Source: Alphaproteobacteria bacterium
GTDB lineage: Bacteria > Pseudomonadota > Alphaproteobacteria > SP197
Reading direction: 5' to 3'
Length of the DNA: 64,000 nt
Assembly (NCBI GenBank): GCA_016869675.1
Contig: VGDP01000003.1
Location: 62,001 to 126,000, forward strand
Part shown: one piece after another, positions 46,225-55,447 of the stretch
Layout of the letters: every line of letters begins with the position of its first letter
How positions within the stretch are numbered: the stretch's first letter is position 1
Notes under the pieces: generated by a model
Database searches by the model: none
Seen by the model: only the letters and a program-made list of their open reading frames with translations
Told to the model about the DNA's origin: nothing
Program-made: the position numbers and the translations under genes

Positions 46225-47703
46225 CTAGGCCCCACCCACGGGCTCGCCGATGCGCGACCATTCGGCGGCGGCGGCGCGGTTGGCGACACGGTTGGCCAGG
46301 GCCAGCACCACGTTGGGATCGAAGATCTGACCGCGATCGGTCATGAGCCGGTCGACCGCGTTCCCGACGGCCAAGCCCGCGCGCCATGAACGCGGGCTGA
46401 CCATGCCGACGAAGGCGTTGGCCACGGCGATGATGCGCGCGGGCAGCAGGATGCCGTCGCCCCGCAGGCCGTCCGGCTGGCCCTGGTCGTCCCAGCGTTC
46501 GTGAAGCTGGCGCAAGGTGGCGGCGACGGGCCCGTCGAACTCGACGCCGGCGACCAGATCCGCACCCATGCGGAGCGATTCGCGCACTTGGCCGAGTTCC
46601 GCCTCGGTCAGCCGGCCGCCCCGCGTCAGCGGCGCCTCGGGCACCAGGATCTTGCCCAGGTTCATGAGCTGGCCGGCGATGGTGACGGTCTCGACTATCG
46701 AGGGCTCCAGCTCCATCTCCTCGGCGATCGCCTGGGCGACCGTCGAGACCCAGGCGGAATGGTCGGCGGCGAAGGGGTCGCGCCGGTCGATCACCTTGAC
46801 CAGGGTGGCAACGAGCTGGCGCATCAGGCGCACGCGCTTCTCGCGCGCCTCGACCACCGGTGTCACTTCCTCGGCCACAAGGAGGACCCGGTCCACCGTG
46901 GGCTCGGTGCCGAACGGGACGAACTGGGCGCGCACCACCGCCTGGCCCTTCGGGCCCGCCAGGTTCAGGGTCGACTCGACGGTCGCTTGCCCGGCGCGCG
47001 CCTGACGCGCAGCATCGTCGATGACGCGCGCGGGCAACGGCCCGAAGGCGTTGGCCACGGGCTTGCCGGTCAGGCCCGCGGCGTCGGACCCGGCGAGCGC
47101 GCTGAGTGCGCGGTTGACCCAAGAGACCCCCTGGTCGGCCTCAAGCACGGCGAGGCCCACAGGCTGGCTTTCGGTGACCAGTTCGAGGAAGCGGTTCTGG
47201 ACGTCGAGGCGCACCGCCAGCTCGCGCGCGCGCCGGGCCGCCAGCGCCTCGCGCCGCGAGGTGCCGTGTCGCCACGCGGCGACCAGGATGGCGGCCAAGC
47301 CAACGATCACCAGGAGGGAGATCGCCACCAGGGCGGTACGACGCCCGCGCGCCGCGGTCGCCAGAAGGAGGTTGCGCAGGTACGTGCGCTGGGCCGCCTC
47401 GTCGGTAACCCCGGCCGCGATGGCGCCGGCGACCCGGGCGATCCAGTAGGGCACGATCTGACCCGCCGGAAATCGACCTCCGGCCCACAGGCCGAGCGTG
47501 ACCGCCGGGTTGAAGTGGCCGCCCGAGATGTGGCCGACGGCGTAGGCCATGGTCAGCACGGTCAGGCCGAAGGCGAGCGAGGCACCGGCCAAGCCGATGC
47601 CGAGATCGGGGACGGCCGCCGCGAGCACGGCGCTGCCGCAGCCGCCGAACATTAGCCAGAACGTGCCGAGGAACTCGGCACCCAGTTTCCGCGTCATGGA
47701 CAT
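46225..47703 (-). CDS. Fusion of half an aquaporin Z to a PAS/degenerate HD-GYP protein
   Basis: The 492-residue frame opens with a near-canonical AqpZ N-terminus ([19 protein letters not shown], first NPA at 65-67) that breaks off at about residue 98. It passes in frame into [13 protein letters not shown], a membrane helix (about 121-144), a PAS-like region and an HD-GYP-like domain (from about 290). HD is replaced by MN (LMNLGK) and GYP by GQP, so c-di-GMP hydrolysis is unlikely. Second aquaporin half and the sensor N-terminus are both missing. This looks like a deletion fusion. Confidence 0.82.
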   Translation of the reverse strand: MSMTRKLGAEFLGTFWLMFGGCGSAVLAAAVPDLGIGLAGASLAFGLTVLTMAYAVGHISGGHFNPAVTLGLWAGGRFPAGQIVPYWIARVAGAIAAGVTDEAAQRTYLRNLLLATAARGRRTALVAISLLVIVGLAAILVAAWRHGTSRREALAARRARELAVRLDVQNRFLELVTESQPVGLAVLEADQGVSWVNRALSALAGSDAAGLTGKPVANAFGPLPARVIDDAARQARAGQATVESTLNLAGPKGQAVVRAQFVPFGTEPTVDRVLLVAEEVTPVVEAREKRVRLMRQLVATLVKVIDRRDPFAADHSAWVSTVAQAIAEEMELEPSIVETVTIAGQLMNLGKILVPEAPLTRGGRLTEAELGQVRESLRMGADLVAGVEFDGPVAATLRQLHERWDDQGQPDGLRGDGILLPARIIAVANAFVGMVSPRSWRAGLAVGNAVDRLMTDRGQIFDPNVVLALANRVANRAAAAEWSRIGEPVGGA

Positions 47704-47775
47704 GGTCGTCTCTCGTTCATCGCCGAAGTACGCACGTATACGAACACAGGCCGTTTCCCACGGCCGAACGGAACG

Positions 47776-49188
47776 CTAGATCGGCGGCCGGCGCCGCGCC
47801 CAGGGCCGCGCCAGTTCCATGGCCTTGCCGATGCGCAGCACGCCGAGTTCGTCGAACCTTCGGCCGATGATCTGTAGGCCCAGCGGCAGCCCGGCATGAG
47901 TGAACCCGGCGGGCACGCTGAGCGCCGGGCACTGCGGCACGTTGTTGAACACCTCGGTCATGTCGAGCGCGACGATCCGACCCGCTGCGTTGCGATGGCC
48001 GAAGTCGGCGTCGGACTTGGTCACCTCGGGCGCGGGGCGCGCCATGGTCGGGCACAGCAGCACGTCATGGGTCTCGAACACCTTGGCCAGCGCGCGCCAC
48101 TGCTCGGTGCGCACGATCTCGGTCTTTTTGTAGTCGACCGCCGAGACCTTGAAACCGGCGTCCATCAGCGCGGCCACGTTGGGGTCCATGCGATCCCGCC
48201 ACGCGGGCAGCAGGTGGCCGAAGTAGGTGGCCATGAACACCTGCCACAGCACGTACCAGGCGTCGCGGATCGCCACCGACCAGCCCAGGTCGACCTCCTC
48301 GACGATCGCCCCCGCCGCGCGCAGGGCGTCCGCGGCGGCGCGCACCTGCGCCTCGACCTCGGGGTCGACGTCGTAAAAGCCGAGATCGACATCGAGCGCG
48401 AGCCGCAGCCCCTTGACCGAGGCCGGGACGGTGGCCGGAAGACGCAGGTTCGTGCCGATCGACTGGATGTCCGCGTCGCTCGGCCCGTGCGCTACCTTGA
48501 GGAACAGCGCGGCGTCGTCGACCGTGCGGGCGAGCGGCCCGAAGTGCGAGATGCCGTCGAACTGGCTAGCCAGGATGTCCATGGGGATGCGGCCGAGGCT
48601 CGGCTTGAGCCCGACCAAGCCGCAGTGGGACGCCGGGATGCGCACCGAGCCGCCCATGTCGGTGCCCTCGGCGAGCGGCACGCAGCCGCTGGCCACCGCC
48701 GCGCCCGAACCGCCGGACGAGCCGCCGGGCGTGCGCTGCGTATCCCACGGGTTGCGCGTGATTCCCCACAGCGGGCTCTGGGTGAAGCTCGCGTGGGCGA
48801 ACTCAGGCGTCGTGGTCTTGCCGATCACGATCGCGCCGGCGGCCTTGAGCCGTTCGACGATCAGGGCGCTCCGTTCAGGCACCCAGTGCTCGTGGGTGCG
48901 CGAGCCCAGCGTGGTGCGCTTGCCCTTGGTCGGCGTCAGGTCCTTGATGGCGATGGGCACGCCGTGCAGCGGCCCCAGCGCGTCGCCACGCATCACGGCA
49001 GCCTCGGCCTCGCGCGCCTTGCGCAGCGCCTCGTCGGGATAGACGAAGCAGAAGCAGTTGAGCCGCGCGTTGGCCGCCTCGATGCGCTCGAGCGCGTTCT
49101 TGACCAGGACGACCGGCGAAAGATCGCGCGACCGGATGCGCTTGGCGAGCTGAGTCGCCGACGTGAAGCAGAGATCGAGGTCGGTCAT
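47776..49188 (-). CDS. Amidase-signature-family amidase
   Basis: Encodes 470 residues. The catalytic Lys is in VPIAIKDL, the cis-Ser loop is PGGSSGGSGAAVA and the nucleophile Ser is in GTDMGGSVRIPA. The whole AS domain is present. No signal peptide. Substrate unknown. It overlaps the stop of the upstream cupin gene (ATGA). Confidence 0.9.
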   Translation of the reverse strand: MTDLDLCFTSATQLAKRIRSRDLSPVVLVKNALERIEAANARLNCFCFVYPDEALRKAREAEAAVMRGDALGPLHGVPIAIKDLTPTKGKRTTLGSRTHEHWVPERSALIVERLKAAGAIVIGKTTTPEFAHASFTQSPLWGITRNPWDTQRTPGGSSGGSGAAVASGCVPLAEGTDMGGSVRIPASHCGLVGLKPSLGRIPMDILASQFDGISHFGPLARTVDDAALFLKVAHGPSDADIQSIGTNLRLPATVPASVKGLRLALDVDLGFYDVDPEVEAQVRAAADALRAAGAIVEEVDLGWSVAIRDAWYVLWQVFMATYFGHLLPAWRDRMDPNVAALMDAGFKVSAVDYKKTEIVRTEQWRALAKVFETHDVLLCPTMARPAPEVTKSDADFGHRNAAGRIVALDMTEVFNNVPQCPALSVPAGFTHAGLPLGLQIIGRRFDELGVLRIGKAMELARPWARRRPPI

Positions 49189-49535
49189 GCCGGTTTCCAG
49201 TCAAAGCCGATCAGGACGCAGCCGGTCTCGGTGCGCGTGTTGTGCCGCGTGCCCGGCGCGTAGGAGACGACGTCGCCGGCGCGCAGCACGGTGCCGTCGC
49301 TCTCGATCACCTCGCCCTCCAGGATCAGGAAGTCCTCGAACCCGGCGTGGGTGTGCTCGATCGTGACGGCGCCAGGCGACATGCGCATGAAGTAGACGCC
49401 CTCGCCACGGGCGCGGTCGTAACTCAGGTTGAGCAGGCCGATCTCCGGCTGGACCGGACCCTCCAGGTCGTAGACCTCGAGCGGCGCGGTGTTGATGGCT
49501 ACCACGCGCCGATCCTTGCGATCCTTGACCCCCAT
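49185..49535 (-). CDS. Small cupin protein
   Basis: Encodes 116 residues from ATG 49535 (GGGAGG upstream). The cupin core is TIEHTHAGFEDFLILEGEVIESDG and VVSYAPGTRHNTRTETG, giving the usual His/Glu metal site. It forms an operon with the amidase, and may act on or sense the same compound. Confidence 0.85.
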   Translation of the reverse strand: MGVKDRKDRRVVAINTAPLEVYDLEGPVQPEIGLLNLSYDRARGEGVYFMRMSPGAVTIEHTHAGFEDFLILEGEVIESDGTVLRAGDVVSYAPGTRHNTRTETGCVLIGFDWKPA

Positions 49536-49590
49536 GCCGGCCTCCCACCACAGTCCGGCGAAGCCTACCACAGCGGCGGCGAGGTGTTTC

Positions 49591-49755
49591 ATGCCCTACG
49601 ACACCGTTGACTACGGCGTCGAGGACGGCGTCGCGACGCCGCTGCGCCGCGCGTTCATGGCGATCGCGAGCAAGGACGGCCTGAAGGCGGCGATCGCCTG
49701 GCGCGACGCCCGTTTCGCCGGCCGCCGCGACGAGGCCTTCGAACCGGAGGAGTAG
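49591..49755 (+). CDS. Short ORF resembling an enoyl-CoA-hydratase C-terminus
   Basis: ATG 49591 with GAGG nearby gives 54 residues: MPYDTVDYGVEDGVATPL at the start and KAAIAWRDARFAGRRDEAFEPEE at the end. The second half weakly resembles C-termini of crotonase proteins. It could be a real small protein or the tail of a lost gene. Confidence 0.35.
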   Translation: MPYDTVDYGVEDGVATPLRRAFMAIASKDGLKAAIAWRDARFAGRRDEAFEPEE

Positions 49756-49764
49756 AGGCGCCGG

Positions 49765-51096
49765 TCAGGGCGCACGTGCCAATGTGTCGTAGAGGTGATC
49801 GCACGGCCCGGGCGATGGGGCCGCCGAGCCCGGCAGGTTGTCCATCAGGAACCGAAGCACGTGGAGACCGGCGATAACCTTGATCGCATCTTTTGGTACG
49901 TCACGCTCCGCGAGCGCCGGAGCCAGGAGAGGCAACCCCGTCGCGTCGAAACCGAACTGCTCGTAGCCGTCGAAGTCGGAGCCAAGCGCGATGAATCGTG
50001 CGTCAAACTCCTTCTTGATCATGAAGTCGACGCGATCGGCGAATCGTCGTGCGTAGGTGTCATCGACATCTTGGGGAGCGGTACCCTCCTCGATGATCGG
50101 ACACAGGGCGTCGTCCCACAGGCCAGGCCCGATCAGCCCGCCTGTGTTCGCGATGAGATGCGCGTCCTCAACTTTGAGATTCCGCGCCGGGCTGCACGCG
50201 TCGTCGTCGGGTGCCGGATTGATTCCCGTGTGCGACACGACGATCGGAAAGGACCCCTCCACGCGGAGGTCGATCACGGCCCGAATGAGCTCCTTCGACG
50301 CGTGGGCCAAGTCGATGATCATGCCCCGCCTGGCCGCCTCGACAATGACGGCCTCGCCCGCATCCGTCAAACCACGCTTGTGCTCTTTCCCCTCGTGCTG
50401 GGAACTTCCGTATGCGTTGTCGAAGAAGTGCACGAGCCCCAGCAGAACGAACCCGCTTTTCCTCAAGACTCCGATGCTCTCGGCACCATGTGTCAGCGCC
50501 TGCGCGCCTTCCAGTCCGAGCAGGCCACCGATCACCTCGGGATCCTTGAGCTTGCGCTCGCAGAACTCATCGAGCGTCGGCCGATCGCGCACGAGCACGA
50601 GCTTGTTGTCCGGGTCGGCCGCCAGGTTCGCGAGCCTATGGGCCTGATGCAGCGCGAGCGCCTCGTAGTCGAACCAGGTCTCGGGCGGCCACAGAGCGCT
50701 GATCGCCAGCGCGCTGATCATGTTGGGATGCTCGCCGCAATCCTCATTGTCCTTGCACCAGGTCTTGTTCGTTGGCACGCCGAACACCTGGAGCCCGACC
50801 CCGCCCTGGCGCAGCCGCAGAATGTCAGTGTGGCCGACGGGTTCGCGCGCCATTGGCGCGTCCACGCCGATGTCACGCAACGCCAGCAGGGGGTCGGCAT
50901 GGATATCGGCGAAGAACAGGCGCGGTCCGGTGTTGGGCGCATCGCCCCACTGGAATGGTCGGCTGCCTTCGACCGTGTTGTAGCGTTGTTCGACCAGTCC
51001 GGCATCCACGGCACACGCACCAAGTGCCGCGACGACAGCAAGCGCCACGACCACGATCCAGCAACGGTGCCCCTTGGCCAAACTGCCCCGCGGCAC
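49765..51096 (-). CDS. Membrane dipeptidase-family (M19) lipoprotein
   Basis: Encodes 443 residues. A signal peptide ends at a lipobox (ALGAC, Cys about 28). Metal ligands include DIHADPLL (HxD), LGLEGAQAL and VSHTGINP. The family cleaves dipeptides, often with a D-residue. It has less GC-rich codons than neighbouring genes, which may indicate separate origin. Complete. Confidence 0.82.
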   Translation of the reverse strand: MPRGSLAKGHRCWIVVVALAVVAALGACAVDAGLVEQRYNTVEGSRPFQWGDAPNTGPRLFFADIHADPLLALRDIGVDAPMAREPVGHTDILRLRQGGVGLQVFGVPTNKTWCKDNEDCGEHPNMISALAISALWPPETWFDYEALALHQAHRLANLAADPDNKLVLVRDRPTLDEFCERKLKDPEVIGGLLGLEGAQALTHGAESIGVLRKSGFVLLGLVHFFDNAYGSSQHEGKEHKRGLTDAGEAVIVEAARRGMIIDLAHASKELIRAVIDLRVEGSFPIVVSHTGINPAPDDDACSPARNLKVEDAHLIANTGGLIGPGLWDDALCPIIEEGTAPQDVDDTYARRFADRVDFMIKKEFDARFIALGSDFDGYEQFGFDATGLPLLAPALAERDVPKDAIKVIAGLHVLRFLMDNLPGSAAPSPGPCDHLYDTLARAP

Positions 51097-51148
51097 GCCG
51101 AGTTTCGTAGACGAGCGCCCTGGGACTCGGCAGCGGCTCGTTTAGGAG

Positions 51149-51799
51149 CTAGACGATGTCGAGGATGCTGGCGCCGAACTGCTTCGGTTGCCAGTCGTGG
51201 GGCAGGCTGGCGTGCTTGCTCGCGCTCGACTTCAGGACCGCGCGGAACGCCTCGACGATCTGCCATGGTCGGGCCTGGTACTGGTGCAGCGCGACATCGT
51301 GATGAGCGATCCACAGCGCCGCCGCCCCCGAGACATGGACCGTGGCGTAGGACGCGCCGTCGCCGTCATTACCGTAAACGAACTGTGGATGGGGCCAGGA
51401 GCCGATGGTCGTCGCACGCCAGATTTCGACCGCGGGCGCCGAAACGTCGACCCACTCGCCGCGGCTCGACCCGGTCCACGGTCGTCCACGGTTGGTGACG
51501 CCCGCGATGACCCCCGCCGCGATGATCTTGCCGAGCGTGATCCAACCGTCTGGCGCCGACTTCTGCATGAGGATCGCGAGCACGTCGAGGTTCATGTAGT
51601 CAGCCGCGGCCCACGCCACGACCAAAGCGATCGGCGCCCTGATCTTAAATTTTATGAAGACATCGACCAGAGGGCCCCATTCGAACAGCACGGAAAGTGC
51701 ACGTTCGAGAAACATCGCCATGACGACGATGATGATCAGAAGGCTGATCAACCGCTCGAAATTCGCCTGCTCAAAAATATTCAACGAAGACAGTTCCAT
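51149..51799 (-). CDS. Chimera: small membrane protein N-terminus + subtilase C-terminal fragment
   Basis: Of 216 residues, 1-98 have hydrophobic segments (about 17-32, 56-68, 88-100) and resemble small holin-like membrane proteins. From about residue 99 the sequence becomes the last third of a subtilisin-type S8 protease: GRPWTGSSRGEWVDVSAPA and GASYATVHVSGAAALW, with the catalytic Ser at about 150. The Asp and His of the triad are missing. The joint lies in IIAAGVIAGVTN, where both parents have similar sequence. It is A/T-richer than its surroundings. Confidence 0.7.
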   Translation of the reverse strand: MELSSLNIFEQANFERLISLLIIIVVMAMFLERALSVLFEWGPLVDVFIKFKIRAPIALVVAWAAADYMNLDVLAILMQKSAPDGWITLGKIIAAGVIAGVTNRGRPWTGSSRGEWVDVSAPAVEIWRATTIGSWPHPQFVYGNDGDGASYATVHVSGAAALWIAHHDVALHQYQARPWQIVEAFRAVLKSSASKHASLPHDWQPKQFGASILDIV

Positions 51800-51886
51800 G
51801 AATCTCTTCGCGCCCTATGCTGGCGTTAGAGGTTTCAGCAGATCTTCTAGGGGCGTCAACATGGATTCTAGCGCCCAAGGGGCCGG

Positions 51887-53014
51887 TCAAGCGACGGCGG
51901 GCGGTTGGTGCGGCAGGGCGATGTAGGCGGCCGATTGCATCTCGGCCAGGCGGCTGACCGTGCGGGCGAACTCGAAGGCGCCGTCGCCCTCGGTGTAGAG
52001 CGCCTCGGGCGCGGCCGCCGCCGTGCACAGGAGCTTCACCTTGTGCTCGTAGAGCACGTCAATCAGGGTGATGAAGCGGCGCGCCGCGTTGCGCTGGTCC
52101 GCGCCCAGCGCGGGAACCCGGTCGAGCACCAGGGTGTGGAACGCGCCGGCCAGCGCCAGGTAATCCGCCGCGCCGAGCGGCCGTTCGCAGAGCTCGGCGA
52201 AGGACGCGCGCGCGACGCCACGCGCCGCCGCCGGCACGACGACCTGGCGACCCTGCACCTCGAGCGTGACCGGTGCCGGCGTCTCGTCGCCGATCAGGTG
52301 GCGGAAGTCGGCCTCGAGCCTGCTCTGGTTCTCGGCCGTGAGCGGCGCGAGGTAGACCGCCTCGTGGGTCAGGAACGAGGTGCGGTAGTCGGTCGGCCCG
52401 TCCAGGTGAAGAACGTCGAGCTTCTCCTTGAGGAGATCAATGAACGGCAGGAAGAGCTGGCGGTTGAGCCCGTCCTTGTAGAGGTCGTCGGGCGGCCGGT
52501 TCGAGGTGGCGACGACGACCGCGCCCTGCTCGAACAGGCGCGCGAACAGCCGCCCCAGGATCATGGCGTCCGCGATGTCGCTGACCTGGAACTCGTCGAA
52601 GCAGAGCAGCGCCGCGCCGGCGGCGACGCGCTGCGCCACCGGCGGGATCGCGTCGCGGGTGTGGCTGCCCGGGTTCTCCTGGCGGCGGAACGCGTGGATG
52701 GCGCCGTGCACCTCCTGCATGAAGGCGTGGAAGTGCACGCGCCGCTTGGCTGCGACCGGCGCGTGGTCGAAGAACAGGTCCATCAGGAACGACTTGCCGC
52801 GCCCGACCCCGCCGAACATGTAGAGCCCGGTCGGCGGCGCCGCCTTGGGCGCGCGGGCGAACCAGCGCTTCACGCGGCCCTGGGCCGGCGCGTAGCCGTC
52901 GAGCCGACGTGCCAGAAGCTCGAGCTTCTCGACCGCCAGCTCCTGGGCGGGGTCACGCTCGATCGCGCCCTTGGCCAGCAGCGCGCGATAGCCCGCGATG
53001 GGCGATCCGGCCAC
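51887..53014 (-). CDS. zapE: Cell-division ATPase ZapE (AFG1 family)
   Basis: Encodes 375 residues from GTG 53014. Walker [31 protein letters not shown] (Walker B) and [19 protein letters not shown] are the AFG1/ZapE signature. ZapE is an ATPase linked to Z-ring stability and protein turnover. It is followed upstream by the dehydrogenase at 53035 after 20 bp. Confidence 0.93.
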   Translation of the reverse strand: MAGSPIAGYRALLAKGAIERDPAQELAVEKLELLARRLDGYAPAQGRVKRWFARAPKAAPPTGLYMFGGVGRGKSFLMDLFFDHAPVAAKRRVHFHAFMQEVHGAIHAFRRQENPGSHTRDAIPPVAQRVAAGAALLCFDEFQVSDIADAMILGRLFARLFEQGAVVVATSNRPPDDLYKDGLNRQLFLPFIDLLKEKLDVLHLDGPTDYRTSFLTHEAVYLAPLTAENQSRLEADFRHLIGDETPAPVTLEVQGRQVVVPAAARGVARASFAELCERPLGAADYLALAGAFHTLVLDRVPALGADQRNAARRFITLIDVLYEHKVKLLCTAAAAPEALYTEGDGAFEFARTVSRLAEMQSAAYIALPHQPPAVA

Positions 53015-53034
53015 GGGCCGGGCTCCCGCGCGGC

Positions 53035-54009
53035 TCAGGCGGGCTTGGCCTTTCGCGGCGCCGCCGGCCGGCCCTCGCGCGTCACGGTGCGGATGAACGA
53101 GCCGACGCAGGAGTCGCGGAACGCCTCGAGATCGCGCACGGAACGCCCGGCGGCCTCGCGCCGGGTGCCGTCGATCAGCGCCTTGCGCGTCTTGGCGCTG
53201 AGCCTCGTCGGCTTGAGCGTCGCCCATTTGCCGACCGAATCGCCGAAATGAGCGAGTGTCGCGGTCATGCCGCCCTCGCCGCCGGTCAGGTGGTAAGTCA
53301 GGCACGGGCCCATGACCGCCCAACGCAGGCCGGGACCCTGGGCGATGGCGATGTCGATCTGCTCCGGCGTGGCGACTCCTGCTTCGATCAGATGGACGCA
53401 TTCGGCCCACACCGCGTCCTGGATGCGGTTGGCCAGGAAGCCGGGTACCTCCTTCTTCAAGAGGAGCGGCGTCTTGCCGATGGCGGCGTAGAACTTCATG
53501 GCCCAGGCCAGCACCGCGGGCGAGGTCTTGGCGCAGCCCAGCAGCTCGACCAGTGGGATCAGGTAGGGCGGGTTGAACGGGTGGGCGATCAGGAACCGCT
53601 CGGGCCGCTTCATGCGCCGGGCGATGCGCGTAGGCAGGAGCCCCGAGGTCGACGACGCGATCACCGCGTCGCGCGGCGCGGCGGCATCCAGCCGGGCGAG
53701 CAGGTCGATCTTGAGCGCCTCGTTCTCAAGGGCGTTCTCCTGAACCAGCTCGGCCTGGGCGACCGCGGCCTCGGGCGTCGCGGTGAAGATCAAGCGGTCG
53801 GGCCGGCGACCCTTGGCCAGGCCGAGCTTGGTCAGCTTCGGCCAGATCTTGGAAAGCTGGGCGTCCAGTCTGGCCGCCGCACCGGGCGCCGGGTCCCACG
53901 CGGTGACGGTCATGCCGCGCGCCAGGAACAGCGCCACCCAGGCCGAACCGATGGTGCCGGTTCCGATGACGGCGGCGCGAAGGACCTTGTCGGGAGCTGG
54001 GCGTGCCAT
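53035..54009 (-). CDS. L-carnitine dehydrogenase-like NAD-dependent dehydrogenase
   Basis: Encodes 324 residues of the 3-hydroxyacyl-CoA-dehydrogenase superfamily: [55 protein letters not shown]. This subgroup includes L-carnitine dehydrogenase, which oxidises carnitine to dehydrocarnitine. The thioesterase and cleavage enzyme that usually accompany it are not adjacent, although a hot-dog thioesterase lies at 59813. Substrate assignment is moderate. Confidence 0.8.
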   Translation of the reverse strand: MARPAPDKVLRAAVIGTGTIGSAWVALFLARGMTVTAWDPAPGAAARLDAQLSKIWPKLTKLGLAKGRRPDRLIFTATPEAAVAQAELVQENALENEALKIDLLARLDAAAPRDAVIASSTSGLLPTRIARRMKRPERFLIAHPFNPPYLIPLVELLGCAKTSPAVLAWAMKFYAAIGKTPLLLKKEVPGFLANRIQDAVWAECVHLIEAGVATPEQIDIAIAQGPGLRWAVMGPCLTYHLTGGEGGMTATLAHFGDSVGKWATLKPTRLSAKTRKALIDGTRREAAGRSVRDLEAFRDSCVGSFIRTVTREGRPAAPRKAKPA

Positions 54010-54068
54010 GACCTACCTCGCTGTTGCGGCGCCGGCAATCTATGGGTTTTCGCGCCGCGCCGGCAATG

Positions 54069-55442
54069 TCAGCGACCGCCCCGGGCCACGGCAACGAAGC
54101 GCGCAAACGGCCGGCGATCGCGCAGCGCGGCGAGCGGTGCACTGAAGTGGCCCCCGGGCAGGACGATCCGGTTCACCGTCGGCAGACCCCAGGCCTCGCA
54201 CAGGGCCTCGCCGCCCGCGAAGGGTGTCACCGCGTCGCGCCGCCCCAGCAGCGAGACGATGCGGTCCGGCGCGATGGCCGGTCGGGCCGTGGGCGCGATC
54301 GCCTTGGAGAAGGGTTCCAGGCGTTGTGCCGTCCAGCCGGCGGTGGCCAGCGCGCCATCGGCGCCAAGCCCGGTCGCCAGCCGGCTCGACCATAGGAGTT
54401 GGCCGGGATCGCCGTGGTGCACCACCAGGAGCGCCGCGTCGGGGCGCATCGCCGCGGGCCACGCCGCGCAGTGGCTGACCACGAGCTGGGTCGCGAACGA
54501 GCTCATGCTGACGCCGCCGACCGCGACCGGTCCGCCGAAGACCTCGCGACACCAGCCGACGATGGTCGCCGTCTCGTGCACCTGCGCTTGCAGCAGAGCC
54601 AAGGGACCCACGGGTGCGGTCGCGATGAACGGCTCGCCACCGTAGTGCCCCGGCACCGTGCGCCGGCCGTGCCACGGCGACGTCGGCTCGACGACACGGC
54701 ACCCCAGCGCGACGAACGCATCGGCGGCGCCGATGGTCGTGCGCCACAGCTCGGCGTCGACGAGCAGGCCGTGCCCCACGATCACCGTGGCCACGGCCGG
54801 GCCTTGCGGCTCGGTCACGCGCGCCGTCACCACGTCGCCCATGGTGGGCGAGGCGAAGCGCAGCCACGAGACGGCAGCGGAAGCGGCCTCGTACCCGGAT
54901 GAACGGCTGACGGCCTGCGCCGACCGGGGTGGCCGGTACGCCTGGGCGGGGTCCGCGATGACCGCTTGCCACTCGGCCGCCGCGCGATCGGGCGTCGGCA
55001 CGGCCCAACGCACCTTGGGCGGATCGACACCGCGCAACAGGGGCAGGAAACGCAGCCGCTGCATCATGAAGGCGTGGCTGGCAGCACGCCGCTCCACCTC
55101 CAAGTCCCGGACCCGCTCAGGCGCCAGTCGCGTCGCGCCGAACAGCGCCGCCTCCCAGCGCGCGTCCAACGCGCTCGCGGTACGCGCCGCGGCCGCGTGC
55201 TGGTCGAGCAGCACTCGCGCGAAGCCGCGCCGGGGACCGGCGAGGCGCTCGAGTCCCGACTCGGCGGCGAAGCGGTCCACGTCGGCGGTAGCCGCCGCCG
55301 CCCACAGGCGCGACAGCGGTACGTACCAACGCAACAGGCCCCACAGCGCGAACCGGTCGAACCAGGGGCGTGTGGTCAAATCGCCGAGCGGCGTGGCGAG
55401 GACCGCCTCGAGCGTGCGGTCCATGTCGCGCGGCTGGCGCAT
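54069..55442 (-). CDS. Alpha/beta-hydrolase-like protein
   Basis: Encodes about 457 residues. The N-terminal 190 residues are helical and unfamiliar. The rest is hydrolase-like with VIVGHGLLVDAELW, nucleophile motif GVSMSS and a final LPGGHFSA. GTG 55448 is an alternative start, overlapping the exporter stop as TAGTG. It is coupled to the ABC exporter upstream, so it may act on the same compound. Confidence 0.65.
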   Translation of the reverse strand: MRQPRDMDRTLEAVLATPLGDLTTRPWFDRFALWGLLRWYVPLSRLWAAAATADVDRFAAESGLERLAGPRRGFARVLLDQHAAAARTASALDARWEAALFGATRLAPERVRDLEVERRAASHAFMMQRLRFLPLLRGVDPPKVRWAVPTPDRAAAEWQAVIADPAQAYRPPRSAQAVSRSSGYEAASAAVSWLRFASPTMGDVVTARVTEPQGPAVATVIVGHGLLVDAELWRTTIGAADAFVALGCRVVEPTSPWHGRRTVPGHYGGEPFIATAPVGPLALLQAQVHETATIVGWCREVFGGPVAVGGVSMSSFATQLVVSHCAAWPAAMRPDAALLVVHHGDPGQLLWSSRLATGLGADGALATAGWTAQRLEPFSKAIAPTARPAIAPDRIVSLLGRRDAVTPFAGGEALCEAWGLPTVNRIVLPGGHFSAPLAALRDRRPFARFVAVARGGR

Positions 55443-55447
55443 GGGCA

